A DNA stretch of 64,000 nucleotides from Streptomyces sp. cf386 (GTDB lineage: Bacteria > Actinomycetota > Actinomycetes > Streptomycetales > Streptomycetaceae): assembly GCF_900103585.1 (NCBI RefSeq), contig NZ_FNHV01000002.1, positions 549,461-613,460 on the forward strand. The letters run 5' to 3'. The position numbers and the translations under genes were made by a program. Shown here piece after piece: positions 24,731-32,901 of this stretch. Each line of letters starts with the position of its first letter. Within the stretch, counting starts at the first letter, position 1. The notes under the pieces are model-generated. The model was given only the letters and a program-made list of their open reading frames with translations, was not told the origin of the DNA and did not search any database.

Positions 24731-24744
24731 CCAGTGTTCACTGG
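24731..24744. promoter_or_regulatory. Perfect palindrome CCAGTG-TT-CACTGG before the monooxygenase gene
   Basis: A 6+2+6 perfect inverted repeat, 33 bp upstream of the ATG at 24777 and probably inside the leader or at the transcription start. It is a natural repressor site, but the cognate protein is unknown. Confidence 0.45.
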
Positions 24745-24776
24745 CATGGTTCCGGTTGAGGCATGGAGGCACAGGC

Positions 24777-26300
24777 ATGGCCGAACGCGAACATGTGCGG
24801 GTCGCGGTGGTCGGGTCCGGGTTCGGCGGGCTGGGGGCCGCCGTCCGGCTGCGGCGCGAGGGCGTCACCGACTTCGTCGTCCTGGAGCGGGCCGACAGCG
24901 TCGGCGGCACCTGGCGGGACAACAGCTACCCGGGGTGCGCCTGCGATGTGCCGTCCCATCTGTACTCGTTCTCCTTCGCGCCCAACCCCGACTGGCCGCG
25001 CACCTTCTCCGGCCAGGAACACATCCGCGCCTACCTGGAGCACGTCACGGACGTCTTCGGGCTGCGGTCGCACCTCCGCTTCGACTCGGAGGTGAAGCGG
25101 ATGACCTGGAACGCCGAGCGGCTGTGCTGGGACATCGAGACCAGCAGCGGGAGTCTGTCGGCCGACCTGGTCGTCTCCGCCACCGGGCCGCTGTCCGACC
25201 CCAAGATGCCCGACATCCCGGGGCTGGACTCCTTCCCCGGCAAGGTCTTCCACTCCGCCCGCTGGGACCACGACTACGACCTGCGCGGCAAGCGCGTCGC
25301 CATGGTCGGCACCGGCGCCTCCGCCATCCAGATCGTGCCGGCCATCCAGCCGGAGGTCGAGCGGCTCACGCTCTTCCAGCGCACCCCGCCGTGGGTCATG
25401 CCCCGCGTCGACCGCGCGATCAGCGGCGCCGAGCGCTCCCTGCACCGGGCCCTGCCCTTCACCACCCAGATGCGTCGCGGACTGCTGTGGGGGCTCCGGG
25501 AGTTGCAGGTCCAGGCGTTCACCAAGCACCCCAACGAACTAGGGCTCATCGAGCAGCTGGCCAAGCGGAACATGGGGCGTGCCATCAAGGACCCCGCCCT
25601 GCGCGCCAAGCTCACCCCCGATTACCGCATCGGCTGCAAGCGGATCCTGCTGAGCAGCGAGTACTACCCGGCGATCGCCCGCCCCAACGTGGACGTCGTC
25701 GCGAGCGGGCTCAGCGAGATCCGCGGCTCGACCGTCGTCGCCGCCGACGGCAGCGAGGCCGAGGTCGACGCGATCGTCTTCGGTACGGGCTTCCATGTCA
25801 CCGACATGCCCATCGCCGACCGGGTGGTGGGCGCGGACGGCCGGACGCTCGCCGAGACCTGGAAGGGCGGGATGGAGGCCCTGCGGGGCGCCTCCGCCGC
25901 CGGGTTCCCGAACTGGATGACCATCATCGGGCCCAACACCGGACTCGGGAACTCGTCCATGATCCTGATGATCGAGTCCCAGCTGAACTACATGGCCGAC
26001 TTCGTACGGCAGTTGAACGTCCTCGGTGGCAAGGTCGCCCTCGACGCGCGGCCCAGCGCCGTGCACGCCTGGAACCGGCGGGTGCAGGAGCGCATGAAGC
26101 GGACCGTGTGGAACACGGGTGGGTGCACGAGTTGGTACCTGGATGCCAACGGCCGTAACTCCACCATCTGGCCCGGTACGACCTCGGAGTTCCGGCGGGC
26201 CACGCGGCGGGTGGATCTCGCGGAGTACGCCGTTGTCCGGGCCGACGGGGGAAGCGCAGAAGGCAACGACAGCAACGACAACGCGGAGGTGACGGCATGA
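24777..26300 (+). CDS. Flavin monooxygenase, Baeyer-Villiger type
   Basis: A 507-residue class B flavoprotein monooxygenase. FAD is bound by VAVVGSGFGGLGAAVRL at about 9-25 and NADPH by VAMVGTGASAIQIVP. The Baeyer-Villiger fingerprint F-x-G-x3-H-x3-W-D is present as FPGKVFHSARWD, so conversion of a ketone to an ester or lactone is expected. GTWRDNSYPGCACD is also family-typical. ATG 24777 has GGAGG 7 nt upstream. The stop overlaps the hydrolase start by 4 bp (ATGA), and the hydrolase in turn couples to an SDR. This arrangement suggests oxidation of an alcohol, insertion of oxygen, then ester cleavage. Confidence 0.9.
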   Translation: MAEREHVRVAVVGSGFGGLGAAVRLRREGVTDFVVLERADSVGGTWRDNSYPGCACDVPSHLYSFSFAPNPDWPRTFSGQEHIRAYLEHVTDVFGLRSHLRFDSEVKRMTWNAERLCWDIETSSGSLSADLVVSATGPLSDPKMPDIPGLDSFPGKVFHSARWDHDYDLRGKRVAMVGTGASAIQIVPAIQPEVERLTLFQRTPPWVMPRVDRAISGAERSLHRALPFTTQMRRGLLWGLRELQVQAFTKHPNELGLIEQLAKRNMGRAIKDPALRAKLTPDYRIGCKRILLSSEYYPAIARPNVDVVASGLSEIRGSTVVAADGSEAEVDAIVFGTGFHVTDMPIADRVVGADGRTLAETWKGGMEALRGASAAGFPNWMTIIGPNTGLGNSSMILMIESQLNYMADFVRQLNVLGGKVALDARPSAVHAWNRRVQERMKRTVWNTGGCTSWYLDANGRNSTIWPGTTSEFRRATRRVDLAEYAVVRADGGSAEGNDSNDNAEVTA

Positions 26301-27247
26301 GCCGTCTCATGCACGTGGCCTCTGGGCCGTACGCCCCACCCGTCCCCGCCCGTGAGCTGACGGCCGTGTCCGCCGACGGCGCCCGGCTGCACATAGAGGT
26401 GCACGGGCCCGAGAACGCGCCCGCCGTCGTCCTCGCGCACGGCTGGACCTGCTCGACCGCCTTCTGGGCGGCGCAGATACGGGACCTCGCCGCCGACCAC
26501 CGCGTCATCGCCTACGACCAGCGTGGTCACGGACGCAGCCCGGCCGGCTCCGGCTGCACCTCCGACGCGCTCGCCGACGACCTCGAAGCCGTACTGAAGG
26601 CGACCCTCGCACCCGGTGAGCAGGCCGTGATCGCCGGGCACTCCATGGGCGGCATGACGGTGATGGCCGCCGCCACGCGCCCGGCGCTGCGGGAGCACGC
26701 CGCTGCCGTCCTGCTGTGCAGCACCGGCTCCTCGCGGCTGGTCGCCGAGTCGACCGTCCTGCCGATGCGGCCGGGGCGGCTGCGGACCTGGCTGACCAAG
26801 CACATCCTCGGGTCGCGGGCGCCGCTCGGGCCGGTCACGCCGGTCGCCCGGGCGATCCTCAAGTACGCCACGATGGGCCCGGGTTCGGCCCCGCACATGG
26901 TCGAGGCGTGCGCGCGGATCGTGCACGCGTGCCCGCGCAAGGTGCGGTACGCCTGGTCGCACGTGCTCGACCTGCTCGATCTCGACCACGGGGTACGGGA
27001 GTTGACGGTGCCGACCGAGGTCGTCGTCGGTACGGCGGACAGGCTGACGCCGCCCGTGCACGCCCGTGCGCTGGCCGCCGCGCTGCCCGACTGCCTCGGT
27101 GTCACCGAACTGCCCGGCCTCGGGCACATGACACCCGTGGAGGCGCCGGAGCTGGTGACCGGGAAGATACGGCGGCTTGTCACCACGTATGCCAAGGCGA
27201 CGGCTCCGCAGGACGTGCCGTACACGCAGGTGAAGGAGGGCGCATGA
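26297..27247 (+). CDS. Alpha/beta hydrolase (esterase/lactonase-like)
   Basis: A 316-residue alpha/beta hydrolase. The oxyanion-hole strand reads VVLAHGWTCSTAFW, the nucleophile elbow GHSMGGMT (Ser as nucleophile), the acid is likely in VVVGTADRLTP, and the histidine in LPGLGHMTPVEAPE. A helical lid lies between. It starts at ATG 26297 inside the monooxygenase stop and its own stop overlaps the SDR start, so the three are made in tandem. The expected job is to hydrolyse the ester or lactone made by the monooxygenase. Confidence 0.87.
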   Translation: MSRLMHVASGPYAPPVPARELTAVSADGARLHIEVHGPENAPAVVLAHGWTCSTAFWAAQIRDLAADHRVIAYDQRGHGRSPAGSGCTSDALADDLEAVLKATLAPGEQAVIAGHSMGGMTVMAAATRPALREHAAAVLLCSTGSSRLVAESTVLPMRPGRLRTWLTKHILGSRAPLGPVTPVARAILKYATMGPGSAPHMVEACARIVHACPRKVRYAWSHVLDLLDLDHGVRELTVPTEVVVGTADRLTPPVHARALAAALPDCLGVTELPGLGHMTPVEAPELVTGKIRRLVTTYAKATAPQDVPYTQVKEGA

Positions 27248-28137
27248 GCAAGGTGAGTCTCGAAGGTCAGGTCGCCGTCGTCACCGGGGCGGCGCGGGGT
27301 GTCGGTGAGCTGCTCGCCCGTAAGCTCTCCGCGCGCGGGGCGAAGGTGGCGCTCGTCGGGCTGGAGCCGGACGAGCTCAAGCAGGTCTCCGAGCGGCTGC
27401 ACAGCGACAGCGACCACTGGTACGCCGATGTGACGGACCATGAGGCCATGTCGCGGGTCGCGCGGGAGGTCAAGGAGCGGTTCGGGAAGGTCGACATCGT
27501 GGTCGCCAACGCGGGGGTCGCCTCCGGTGGGCCCTTCGTCGACTCCGATCCGGACGCGTGGCGGCGGGTCATCGAGGTCAATCTCATCGGGTCGGCGGTG
27601 ACGGCCCGTGCGTTTCTGCCGGTGCTGATGGAGAGCCGGGGGTATCTGCTGCAGATAGCCTCGCTGGCCGCCATCACTCCGGCGCCGATGATGACCGCGT
27701 ACTGCGCGTCCAAGTCGGGTGTGGAGGCGTACGCGCACAGCCTGCGGGCCGAAGTCGGGTACAAGGGCGTGCGGGTGGGCGTCGGGTATCTGTCCTGGAC
27801 CGACACCGACATGGTGCGCGGGGCCGATCAGGACGACGTCATGCGGGAGTTGAGGAAGCGGCTGCCGTGGCCGTCCAACAAGACGTATCCGCTGGGGCCG
27901 GCGGTCGACCGGATCGTGGCCGGGATCGAGCGGCGGTCGAGCCATGTGTACGGGCAGTGGTGGCTGCGCGGGATGCAGGGGGTGCGCGGGTATCTGCCGG
28001 GGGTCATCGGGACCGTGGGGCAGCGGGAGATGCGGCGGTTCGCGGACCGGCTGGAGGGGATGCGGACGGGGCTGGTCGGGGCGGGGGGCTCCGCCGATGA
28101 GCGGGAGCGAACTGGGCGGATAACGCCGCGTAACTGA
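27244..28137 (+). CDS. Short-chain dehydrogenase/reductase
   Basis: A 297-residue classical SDR. The nucleotide site is VAVVTGAARGVGELLAR with Thr-Gly-x3-Gly-x-Gly, the middle VVANAGVASGG, and the catalytic residues IASLAA (Ser) and YCASK (Tyr/Lys). The extended C-terminus of about 50 residues resembles SDRs that sit beside flavin monooxygenases. It is the third gene of the coupled operon, starting at ATG 27244 within the hydrolase stop. A plausible role is to oxidise a secondary alcohol to the ketone substrate of the monooxygenase, or reduce a product; direction cannot be told. Confidence 0.87.
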   Translation: MSKVSLEGQVAVVTGAARGVGELLARKLSARGAKVALVGLEPDELKQVSERLHSDSDHWYADVTDHEAMSRVAREVKERFGKVDIVVANAGVASGGPFVDSDPDAWRRVIEVNLIGSAVTARAFLPVLMESRGYLLQIASLAAITPAPMMTAYCASKSGVEAYAHSLRAEVGYKGVRVGVGYLSWTDTDMVRGADQDDVMRELRKRLPWPSNKTYPLGPAVDRIVAGIERRSSHVYGQWWLRGMQGVRGYLPGVIGTVGQREMRRFADRLEGMRTGLVGAGGSADERERTGRITPRN

Positions 28138-28226
28138 TCGACATGCGTGAGGTTATCGCCCGTGTGAATCTGGTCGAGGCCCCAGCGAGGGGCCAACCCC
28201 CCCACTCACTACGGGAGTGAACCCAC

Positions 28227-28445
28227 ATGGGTATGAAGGACCAGTTCCAGGAGAAGTCCGAGCAGCTCAAGCAGCGCGCGCAGCAGCAGCGGCAGCAGGG
28301 TCAGCAGGGGCGTCCGGGTCAGCCGGGCCACCCCGGTCAGCCGGGTCAGCCGGAGCGGGGTCGTCAGCGGCCGCAGCGTGAGGATGAGCGCGAGCGCCCT
28401 ACTCGTGACGATGAGGAGCGGTTCGACCAGGACTACGACCGGTAA
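28227..28445 (+). CDS. Small Gln/Pro/Gly-rich protein
   Basis: A 72-residue protein of extreme composition. A charged start (MGMKDQFQEKSEQLKQRA) is followed by a run of Gln and Arg, three or four GQPG-type collagen-like repeats, and a charged Arg/Asp/Glu tail ending FDQDYDR. The first half is likely a short coiled coil, the rest disordered. No family or function is recognised. GGGAGTG about 9 nt before ATG 28227 gives a good RBS. It follows the SDR by about 90 bp and is followed by a strong hairpin. Confidence 0.6.
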   Translation: MGMKDQFQEKSEQLKQRAQQQRQQGQQGRPGQPGHPGQPGQPERGRQRPQREDERERPTRDDEERFDQDYDR

Positions 28446-28470
28446 GTGTCGTGGTCGGCTGAGCCGATGG

Positions 28471-28508
28471 ACGCGGGGTGCCCCCTGTTTGGTGGGTGCC
28501 CCGCGTTT
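28471..28508 (+). terminator. Terminator after the Gln-rich gene
   Basis: ACGCGGGG (28471-28478) pairs with CCCCGCGT (28500-28507), with further CCC/GGG pairing inside and TTTT at the 3' edge. It ends transcription from the left and can limit read-through into the Tricorn gene's 3' end. Confidence 0.7.
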
Positions 28509-28551
28509 TGGCGTGCGTTGAGAGGTGCGTTGTCGGGTGCGGGTGAGTGGG

Positions 28552-28579
28552 GGCTGGTCGCGCAGTTCCCCGCGCCCCT
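28552..28579. repeat. Dispersed streptomycete intergenic repeat, copy 1
   Basis: A 28-bp sequence with the core CGCAGTTCCCCGCGCCCCT is identical to 62754-62781. A related block with CCCCGCGCCCCT follows at 28654-28670, next to GCGGCGGAGCCGC. From memory these modules occur many times between genes in Streptomyces. The rest of the gap to 28698 holds nothing else recognised. Confidence 0.75.
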
Positions 28580-28698
28580 GGGTTGCATGGGTTGCCGTGT
28601 CTCGAGAGACGTGGGGGTTTGTCGCGCCCGCGCGGCGGAGCCGCAAACTGATACAGCCCCGCGCCCCTAGGCAGGCTGCGCCGGCGTCGCTCAAGAGC

Positions 28699-31600
28699 TC
28701 AGGGGCGTGGGGGAAGCTCTGGCCTCGATCGATTCGGTACGTGTGCGTAGTCCGGGGGCGTTGCCGGGGGGTTGGACTCCAGTAGTTTCAGGGCCAGTTC
28801 CACCGCGTCCGTCAGCTGGGCGTGTCTGCCCTCCGCCCAGTCCAGGGGGGTCCGGAGGATCTCCAGGTCGGGGGTTACGCCCTTGTTCTCGATGGTCCAG
28901 CCGTACGCGTCGAACCACGCCGCGTTCATCGGGACCGTGATCACCGTGCCGTCGCCCAGGCGGTGGCGGCCGGTCATGCCGACCACTCCGCCCCACGTGC
29001 GTTGGCCGACCACCGGGCCGAGCTTCAGGAGTTTGAAGGCCGCCGTGATCATGTCGCCGTCTGAGGACGTCGCCTCGTCGGCCAGGGCGACGATCGGGCC
29101 ACGCGGGGCGTTTGACGCGTACGACACCGGCTGGGCGTTTCTCGTCAGGTCCCAGCCCAGGATCGTGCGGGTCAGTTTCTCCACGACCAGCTCGCTGATA
29201 TGGCCGCCCGCGTTGCCGCGTACGTCGACGATCAGTGCGGGGCGTGACATCTCCATCCGTAGGTCCCGGTTGAACTGGGCCCAGCCCGAGCCGCCCATGT
29301 CGGGGATGTGCAGGTAGCCGCAGTGGCCGCCGCTCAACTCCCGGACCACGGCGCGCCGTTTGGCCACCCAGTCCTGGTAGCGCAGCGGGCGTTCGTCGAG
29401 CAGCGGGACCACGGCCGCCCGGCGTGATCTGCCCGCCTCGCCCTCCGCCGGACTGAACGTCAGCTCCACCGTCGTACCGCCGGAGCCGGCCAGCAAGGGA
29501 AAGGGGCCCGTGACCGGGTCCACGGGGCGGCCGTCCACGTGGGTGAGGACCGCTCCCTCGCGGATTCCGGTGCCCGCCAGGGGAGAGCGGGCCTTGGAGT
29601 CGGACGACTCGCCGGGGAGGATGCGCCGGACCGTCCAACCCTCGTCCCTGCGCTCGAAGTTGGCGCCCAGCAGGCCCTGCCGGCGCTGGTAGTGGGGCGG
29701 GCCCTCGTTGCGGCGGGCGGCGGAGACGTACGCGTGGGAGGTGCCGAGTTCGCCCAGTACCTCGCGCAGGAGGTCCGCGAACTCGTCGGGAGAGGCCACG
29801 CGGTCGACCAACGGGCGGTACTGGGCCAGCACTCCGTCCCAGTCGATGCCGCACATGTCCGGCTCCCAGAAGTACGCCCGGATCAGGCGGCCCGCCTCCT
29901 CGTACGACTGTCGCCACTCCGCCGTCGGGTCCACCTCGTGCAGGATGCGGCGCAGGTCGATCCAGACCGTCGTGTCGCTGTCGCCGGACTCGCTCGCGGG
30001 CACCCCGCGCAGGTCGCCCTCGTCGACCAGGACCAGGCGGCTGCCGTCGCCGCTCACCGCGAACCAGTCCAGATGGTCGACGAGTTCGGACTTCTTCGCC
30101 TTGCTGATGTTGAAGTGTTCGAGGGTCGGCCGGCCGGTCATGTCGTCCGGGTTGGCGAACGTCTCGCCCAGCGCGCCCGAGATCGGCCAGCGCAGCCAGA
30201 CCAGTCCGCCGCCCGCGACCGGGTACAGCGCCGAGTACTTGGAGGCGGCGACCGGGAAGGGGGTGACCCGGCTCTCCAGGCCCTCGACCTCGATGGTCGT
30301 CGTGCCGGCCTCCCCGCCCTCCTCGTCCTCCACCGGGTCCAGACCGCCGGCCGCCGGGCGGCCCTCGGGGTTGAGGGCGAACGGGGAGGGGGTGGCCGAG
30401 GACAGGGGGACCAGGTAGGGGCGGCAGCCGAGCGGGAAGGACAGGTCGCCGGTGTGGACGTCGTACACCGGGTCGAAGCCGCGCCAGGAGAGGAAGGCGA
30501 GGTAGCGGCCGTCCCGGGTGAACACGGGGTTCTCGTCCTCGAAGCGGCCGTTGGTGACGTCGACGATCAGGGTGTCCTTTATGCGGGCCAGCTTGATCTG
30601 GCGCAGGGAGCGGCCGATCCCCGGGTGCGACCAGGTCAACCAGGTCCCGTCCGGGGAGAAGGCCAGGTCCCGTACGGGGCCGTTGATCGACCGGATCAGC
30701 TCCGTGACCTCGCCGTTCGAGTCCTCCGTCACGTCGAGGAGGAGCAGCCGTCCGTCGTGCGCCGCGATCGCGAGGCGCTCTCCGCCCGGGTCGGCGACCA
30801 TCTCCAGGACCCGGCCCAGCTCGCCGGAGGCCAGCCGGCGGGGTTCCCGGTCGCCGGTCGCCCGGGGGAGGTAGGCGATCTCGATCGCGTCCTCGCCCTC
30901 GGCGTCCGTCACATACGCGACCTGGCCGACCGAGCCGAGCATCTCCGGGAGCCGGACCCGTACGCCCGGGGTGTCGGTGATCGTGCGGGCGGGGCCGTCC
31001 CGGTGGGTGAGCCAGTAGAGGCTGCCGCGTACGACCACCGCGCTCGCGCGGCCCGTCTCGTCGACGGAGATGCCGTCGATGTGGTGGGCGGCCGGCACCT
31101 GGTACGTACGGCGTCCCGCACGCGGCCCGCTCAGGCGTACGTCGAGCTTGCGCGGTTTGCTGTCCGCGGCGAGGTCGTCCACGATCCACAGGTCGCCCGC
31201 GCACTGGTACACCACCCGGGTGCCGTCGCCGGAAGCGTGCCGGGCGTAGAAGGCGTCGTGGTCGGTGTGCCGGCGCAGGTCGGAGCCGTCGTACGCGCAC
31301 GAGTAGAGGTTGCCGACGCCCTCGTGGTCGGAGAGGAAGGCGATCCGGCCGCCGACGAACATGGGGGAGTGCAGATGGCCGCCGATGTCCGGGAGCAGGC
31401 GTTCGCCGTGCAGCCAGAGGCGGCCCGTGGCCCCGCCCCGGTAGCGCTTCCAGGAAGCAGGTTCGTGCGGTGGGGTGCCGGTCAGGAGCAGGCTCTTGCG
31501 CTCTCCGTCGATGTCGGCGACCTGGATGTCGGAGCACGGGCCCCAGGGGAGTTTGCGGCCGGGGTCGCCGTCGGGGCGGACCTTGTACGCCCAGGTGAAG

Positions 31601-31977
31601 TGGGAGAAGGGCTCGCCGTGGGAGGCGACGGCGAGGATCACGCCGTCGGGTGTCCAGCCGCACACCTGGGTGTCCGCCGAGCCCCAGTGGGTGAGCTGCT
31701 CGCCGGGGCCGCCGTCCACCGGGACCAGATGGATCTCGGGGACCAGACTGCGCCAGCTCGTGTACGCGATGCGCCGGCCCTCGGGGCAGAAGCGGGGGTG
31801 GCCGATCTTGGTGCGGTCCACGGTGAGCCGCCAGGCGCGGCCGGGGCCGTCGAGGGGGGCCAGCCACAGGTCGTCCTCGGCCACGAAGCAGAGCAGGTCG
31901 TCATGGAGGTGCGGCAGGCGCAGATAGCTCACGTCCCCATGTTTTTCCCACAGACGTACCTGAGCAACTCGTGACAT
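28699..31977 (-). CDS. Tricorn protease homologue (S41 family)
   Basis: A 1092-residue Tricorn peptidase, a cytosolic giant protease that degrades peptides released by the proteasome. The N-terminal 600 residues form beta-propeller repeats (FVAEDDLWLAPLDGPG, IAFLSDHEGVGNLY, LAFSPDGTWLTW). A helical core with GTSHAYVSA (catalytic His), a PDZ region around 800-880, and the S41 core follow. The nucleophile is Ser972 in SSDGD; GQRTWGGVVGMTGRH and IENKGVTPDLE (catalytic Glu) complete the set, so it should be active. ATG 31977 is the first credible start; GTG at about 31933 (SYLRLPHL) is a possible shorter form. It is divergent from a TetR gene. Confidence 0.92.
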   Translation of the reverse strand: MSRVAQVRLWEKHGDVSYLRLPHLHDDLLCFVAEDDLWLAPLDGPGRAWRLTVDRTKIGHPRFCPEGRRIAYTSWRSLVPEIHLVPVDGGPGEQLTHWGSADTQVCGWTPDGVILAVASHGEPFSHFTWAYKVRPDGDPGRKLPWGPCSDIQVADIDGERKSLLLTGTPPHEPASWKRYRGGATGRLWLHGERLLPDIGGHLHSPMFVGGRIAFLSDHEGVGNLYSCAYDGSDLRRHTDHDAFYARHASGDGTRVVYQCAGDLWIVDDLAADSKPRKLDVRLSGPRAGRRTYQVPAAHHIDGISVDETGRASAVVVRGSLYWLTHRDGPARTITDTPGVRVRLPEMLGSVGQVAYVTDAEGEDAIEIAYLPRATGDREPRRLASGELGRVLEMVADPGGERLAIAAHDGRLLLLDVTEDSNGEVTELIRSINGPVRDLAFSPDGTWLTWSHPGIGRSLRQIKLARIKDTLIVDVTNGRFEDENPVFTRDGRYLAFLSWRGFDPVYDVHTGDLSFPLGCRPYLVPLSSATPSPFALNPEGRPAAGGLDPVEDEEGGEAGTTTIEVEGLESRVTPFPVAASKYSALYPVAGGGLVWLRWPISGALGETFANPDDMTGRPTLEHFNISKAKKSELVDHLDWFAVSGDGSRLVLVDEGDLRGVPASESGDSDTTVWIDLRRILHEVDPTAEWRQSYEEAGRLIRAYFWEPDMCGIDWDGVLAQYRPLVDRVASPDEFADLLREVLGELGTSHAYVSAARRNEGPPHYQRRQGLLGANFERRDEGWTVRRILPGESSDSKARSPLAGTGIREGAVLTHVDGRPVDPVTGPFPLLAGSGGTTVELTFSPAEGEAGRSRRAAVVPLLDERPLRYQDWVAKRRAVVRELSGGHCGYLHIPDMGGSGWAQFNRDLRMEMSRPALIVDVRGNAGGHISELVVEKLTRTILGWDLTRNAQPVSYASNAPRGPIVALADEATSSDGDMITAAFKLLKLGPVVGQRTWGGVVGMTGRHRLGDGTVITVPMNAAWFDAYGWTIENKGVTPDLEILRTPLDWAEGRHAQLTDAVELALKLLESNPPATPPDYAHVPNRSRPELPPRP

Positions 31978-31979
31978 AA

Positions 31980-32001
31980 GGATCCGAGTGGGATCCGAGT
32001 G
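31980..32001. repeat. Two 11-bp direct repeats at the Tricorn start
   Basis: GGATCCGAGTG occurs at 31980-31990 and 31991-32001, immediately upstream of the Tricorn ATG where its leader or RBS would be. The role is unknown. Confidence 0.6.
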
Positions 32002-32035
32002 GGACATGGCCGAGACCTGCGTGAGCCAGAACACG

Positions 32036-32052
32036 AACGAAACCGTTTCGTT
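32036..32052. promoter_or_regulatory. TetR operator candidate 1
   Basis: AACGAAAC-C-GTTTCGTT is a perfect 8+1+8 palindrome and closely resembles known streptomycete TetR sites of the ACGAAAC type. It lies between the divergent Tricorn and TetR genes, 59 bp from the Tricorn start. Confidence 0.75.
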
Positions 32053-32083
32053 TCGCAGTCGGGGTGCGCTATCGTCGTCGTGT

Positions 32084-32098
32084 ACGAAACCGTGTCGT
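32084..32098. promoter_or_regulatory. TetR operator candidate 2
   Basis: ACGAAAC-C-GTGTCGT repeats operator 1 with one mismatch in the right arm, centred 47 bp away. It overlaps the expected promoter/leader of the TetR gene (start 32121), fitting autorepression. Confidence 0.7.
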
Positions 32099-32120
32099 TC
32101 GGAGTGGGAAGGTGAGGACC

Positions 32121-32720
32121 GTGACCGAGGCGGCAACAGCACGGCGCAGTCGTATCACCCCCGAGCGCGAGGCCGAGTTGTACGGCGCCGTGCTCGACCT
32201 GCTCCGGGAGGTCGGCTACGACGCCCTCACCATGGACGCCGTGGCGGCCCGCACCCGGTCCAGCAAGGCGACGCTCTACCGCCAGTGGGGCGGCAAGCCG
32301 GAGCTGGTGGCGAAGGCGATCCGGCACAACAAGCCGGGCAACATCTCCGACGTCGACACCGGGACCCTGCGGGGCGACCTGCACGCCCTCACGTCCCGTG
32401 AGGACGACTGCGCCATGCAGCAGAACGCCGCGCTGATGCGGGGTCTGTTCATGGCGGTGCACGCCAACCCGGACCTTCTCCAGGCCTTCAAGGAACTGCT
32501 CATCGAGCCGGAGATGGAGGAGTTCCACCGGGTGGTCCAACGGGCCGTCGACCGCGGCGAGGTCCGCGCCGACTGTCCCGCGCTGGACTACGTGGTGCAC
32601 ATGCTCGTCGGCGCGTTCGCCACCCGCACGCTGATCGACGACCGGCCGCCGACGCAGGCGTTTCTCATGTCGTACATCGACGCCGTGGTCCTCCCCGCCC
32701 TCGGCGCACCCGTCACCTGA
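32121..32720 (+). CDS. TetR-family transcriptional repressor
   Basis: A 199-residue TetR regulator. The N-terminal HTH reads LREVGYDALTMDAVAARTRS then SKATLYRQWGGKPELVAKAI, the classic TetR recognition helix. The rest is a helical ligand-binding and dimer domain with a C-terminal TetR_C-like region. GTG 32121 follows AAGGTGAGG; GTG 32112 is an alternative. Two near-identical palindromes lie just upstream, so it probably controls itself, the divergent Tricorn gene and perhaps the MMPL exporter 180 bp downstream. The ligand is unknown. Confidence 0.9.
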   Translation: MTEAATARRSRITPEREAELYGAVLDLLREVGYDALTMDAVAARTRSSKATLYRQWGGKPELVAKAIRHNKPGNISDVDTGTLRGDLHALTSREDDCAMQQNAALMRGLFMAVHANPDLLQAFKELLIEPEMEEFHRVVQRAVDRGEVRADCPALDYVVHMLVGAFATRTLIDDRPPTQAFLMSYIDAVVLPALGAPVT

Positions 32721-32781
32721 CGAGTCCCGTCACCTGACGATTCCCCTCAGCCGACGAGTCCCCTTGGCTGACGGGTTCCCC
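32712..32781. repeat. Four degenerate 17-18 bp repeats after tetR
   Basis: Units GTCACCTGACGAGTCCC, GTCACCTGACGATTCCCC and two diverged copies start at 32712, 32729, 32747 and 32764. The first overlaps the tetR stop codon. The cause looks like duplication of the gene's 3' end; no coding or operator role is apparent. Confidence 0.6.
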
Positions 32782-32901
32782 AAGCAAGCCCTCCACCTGA
32801 CGTAACCGCTCACGTCGTCGGGCTGATCACCCCTGCCCTGGGGCCTGTGTCGGAACTCCGGCCGGGCGCCCCAACACACGACCTGACCGGGAGTTGCCCT
32901 C

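Noticed and set aside
29539..31974. Long open frame antisense to the Tricorn gene
   Set aside because: Same shadow effect; composition is Arg/Gly/Val-rich and the Tricorn frame has full catalytic motifs.
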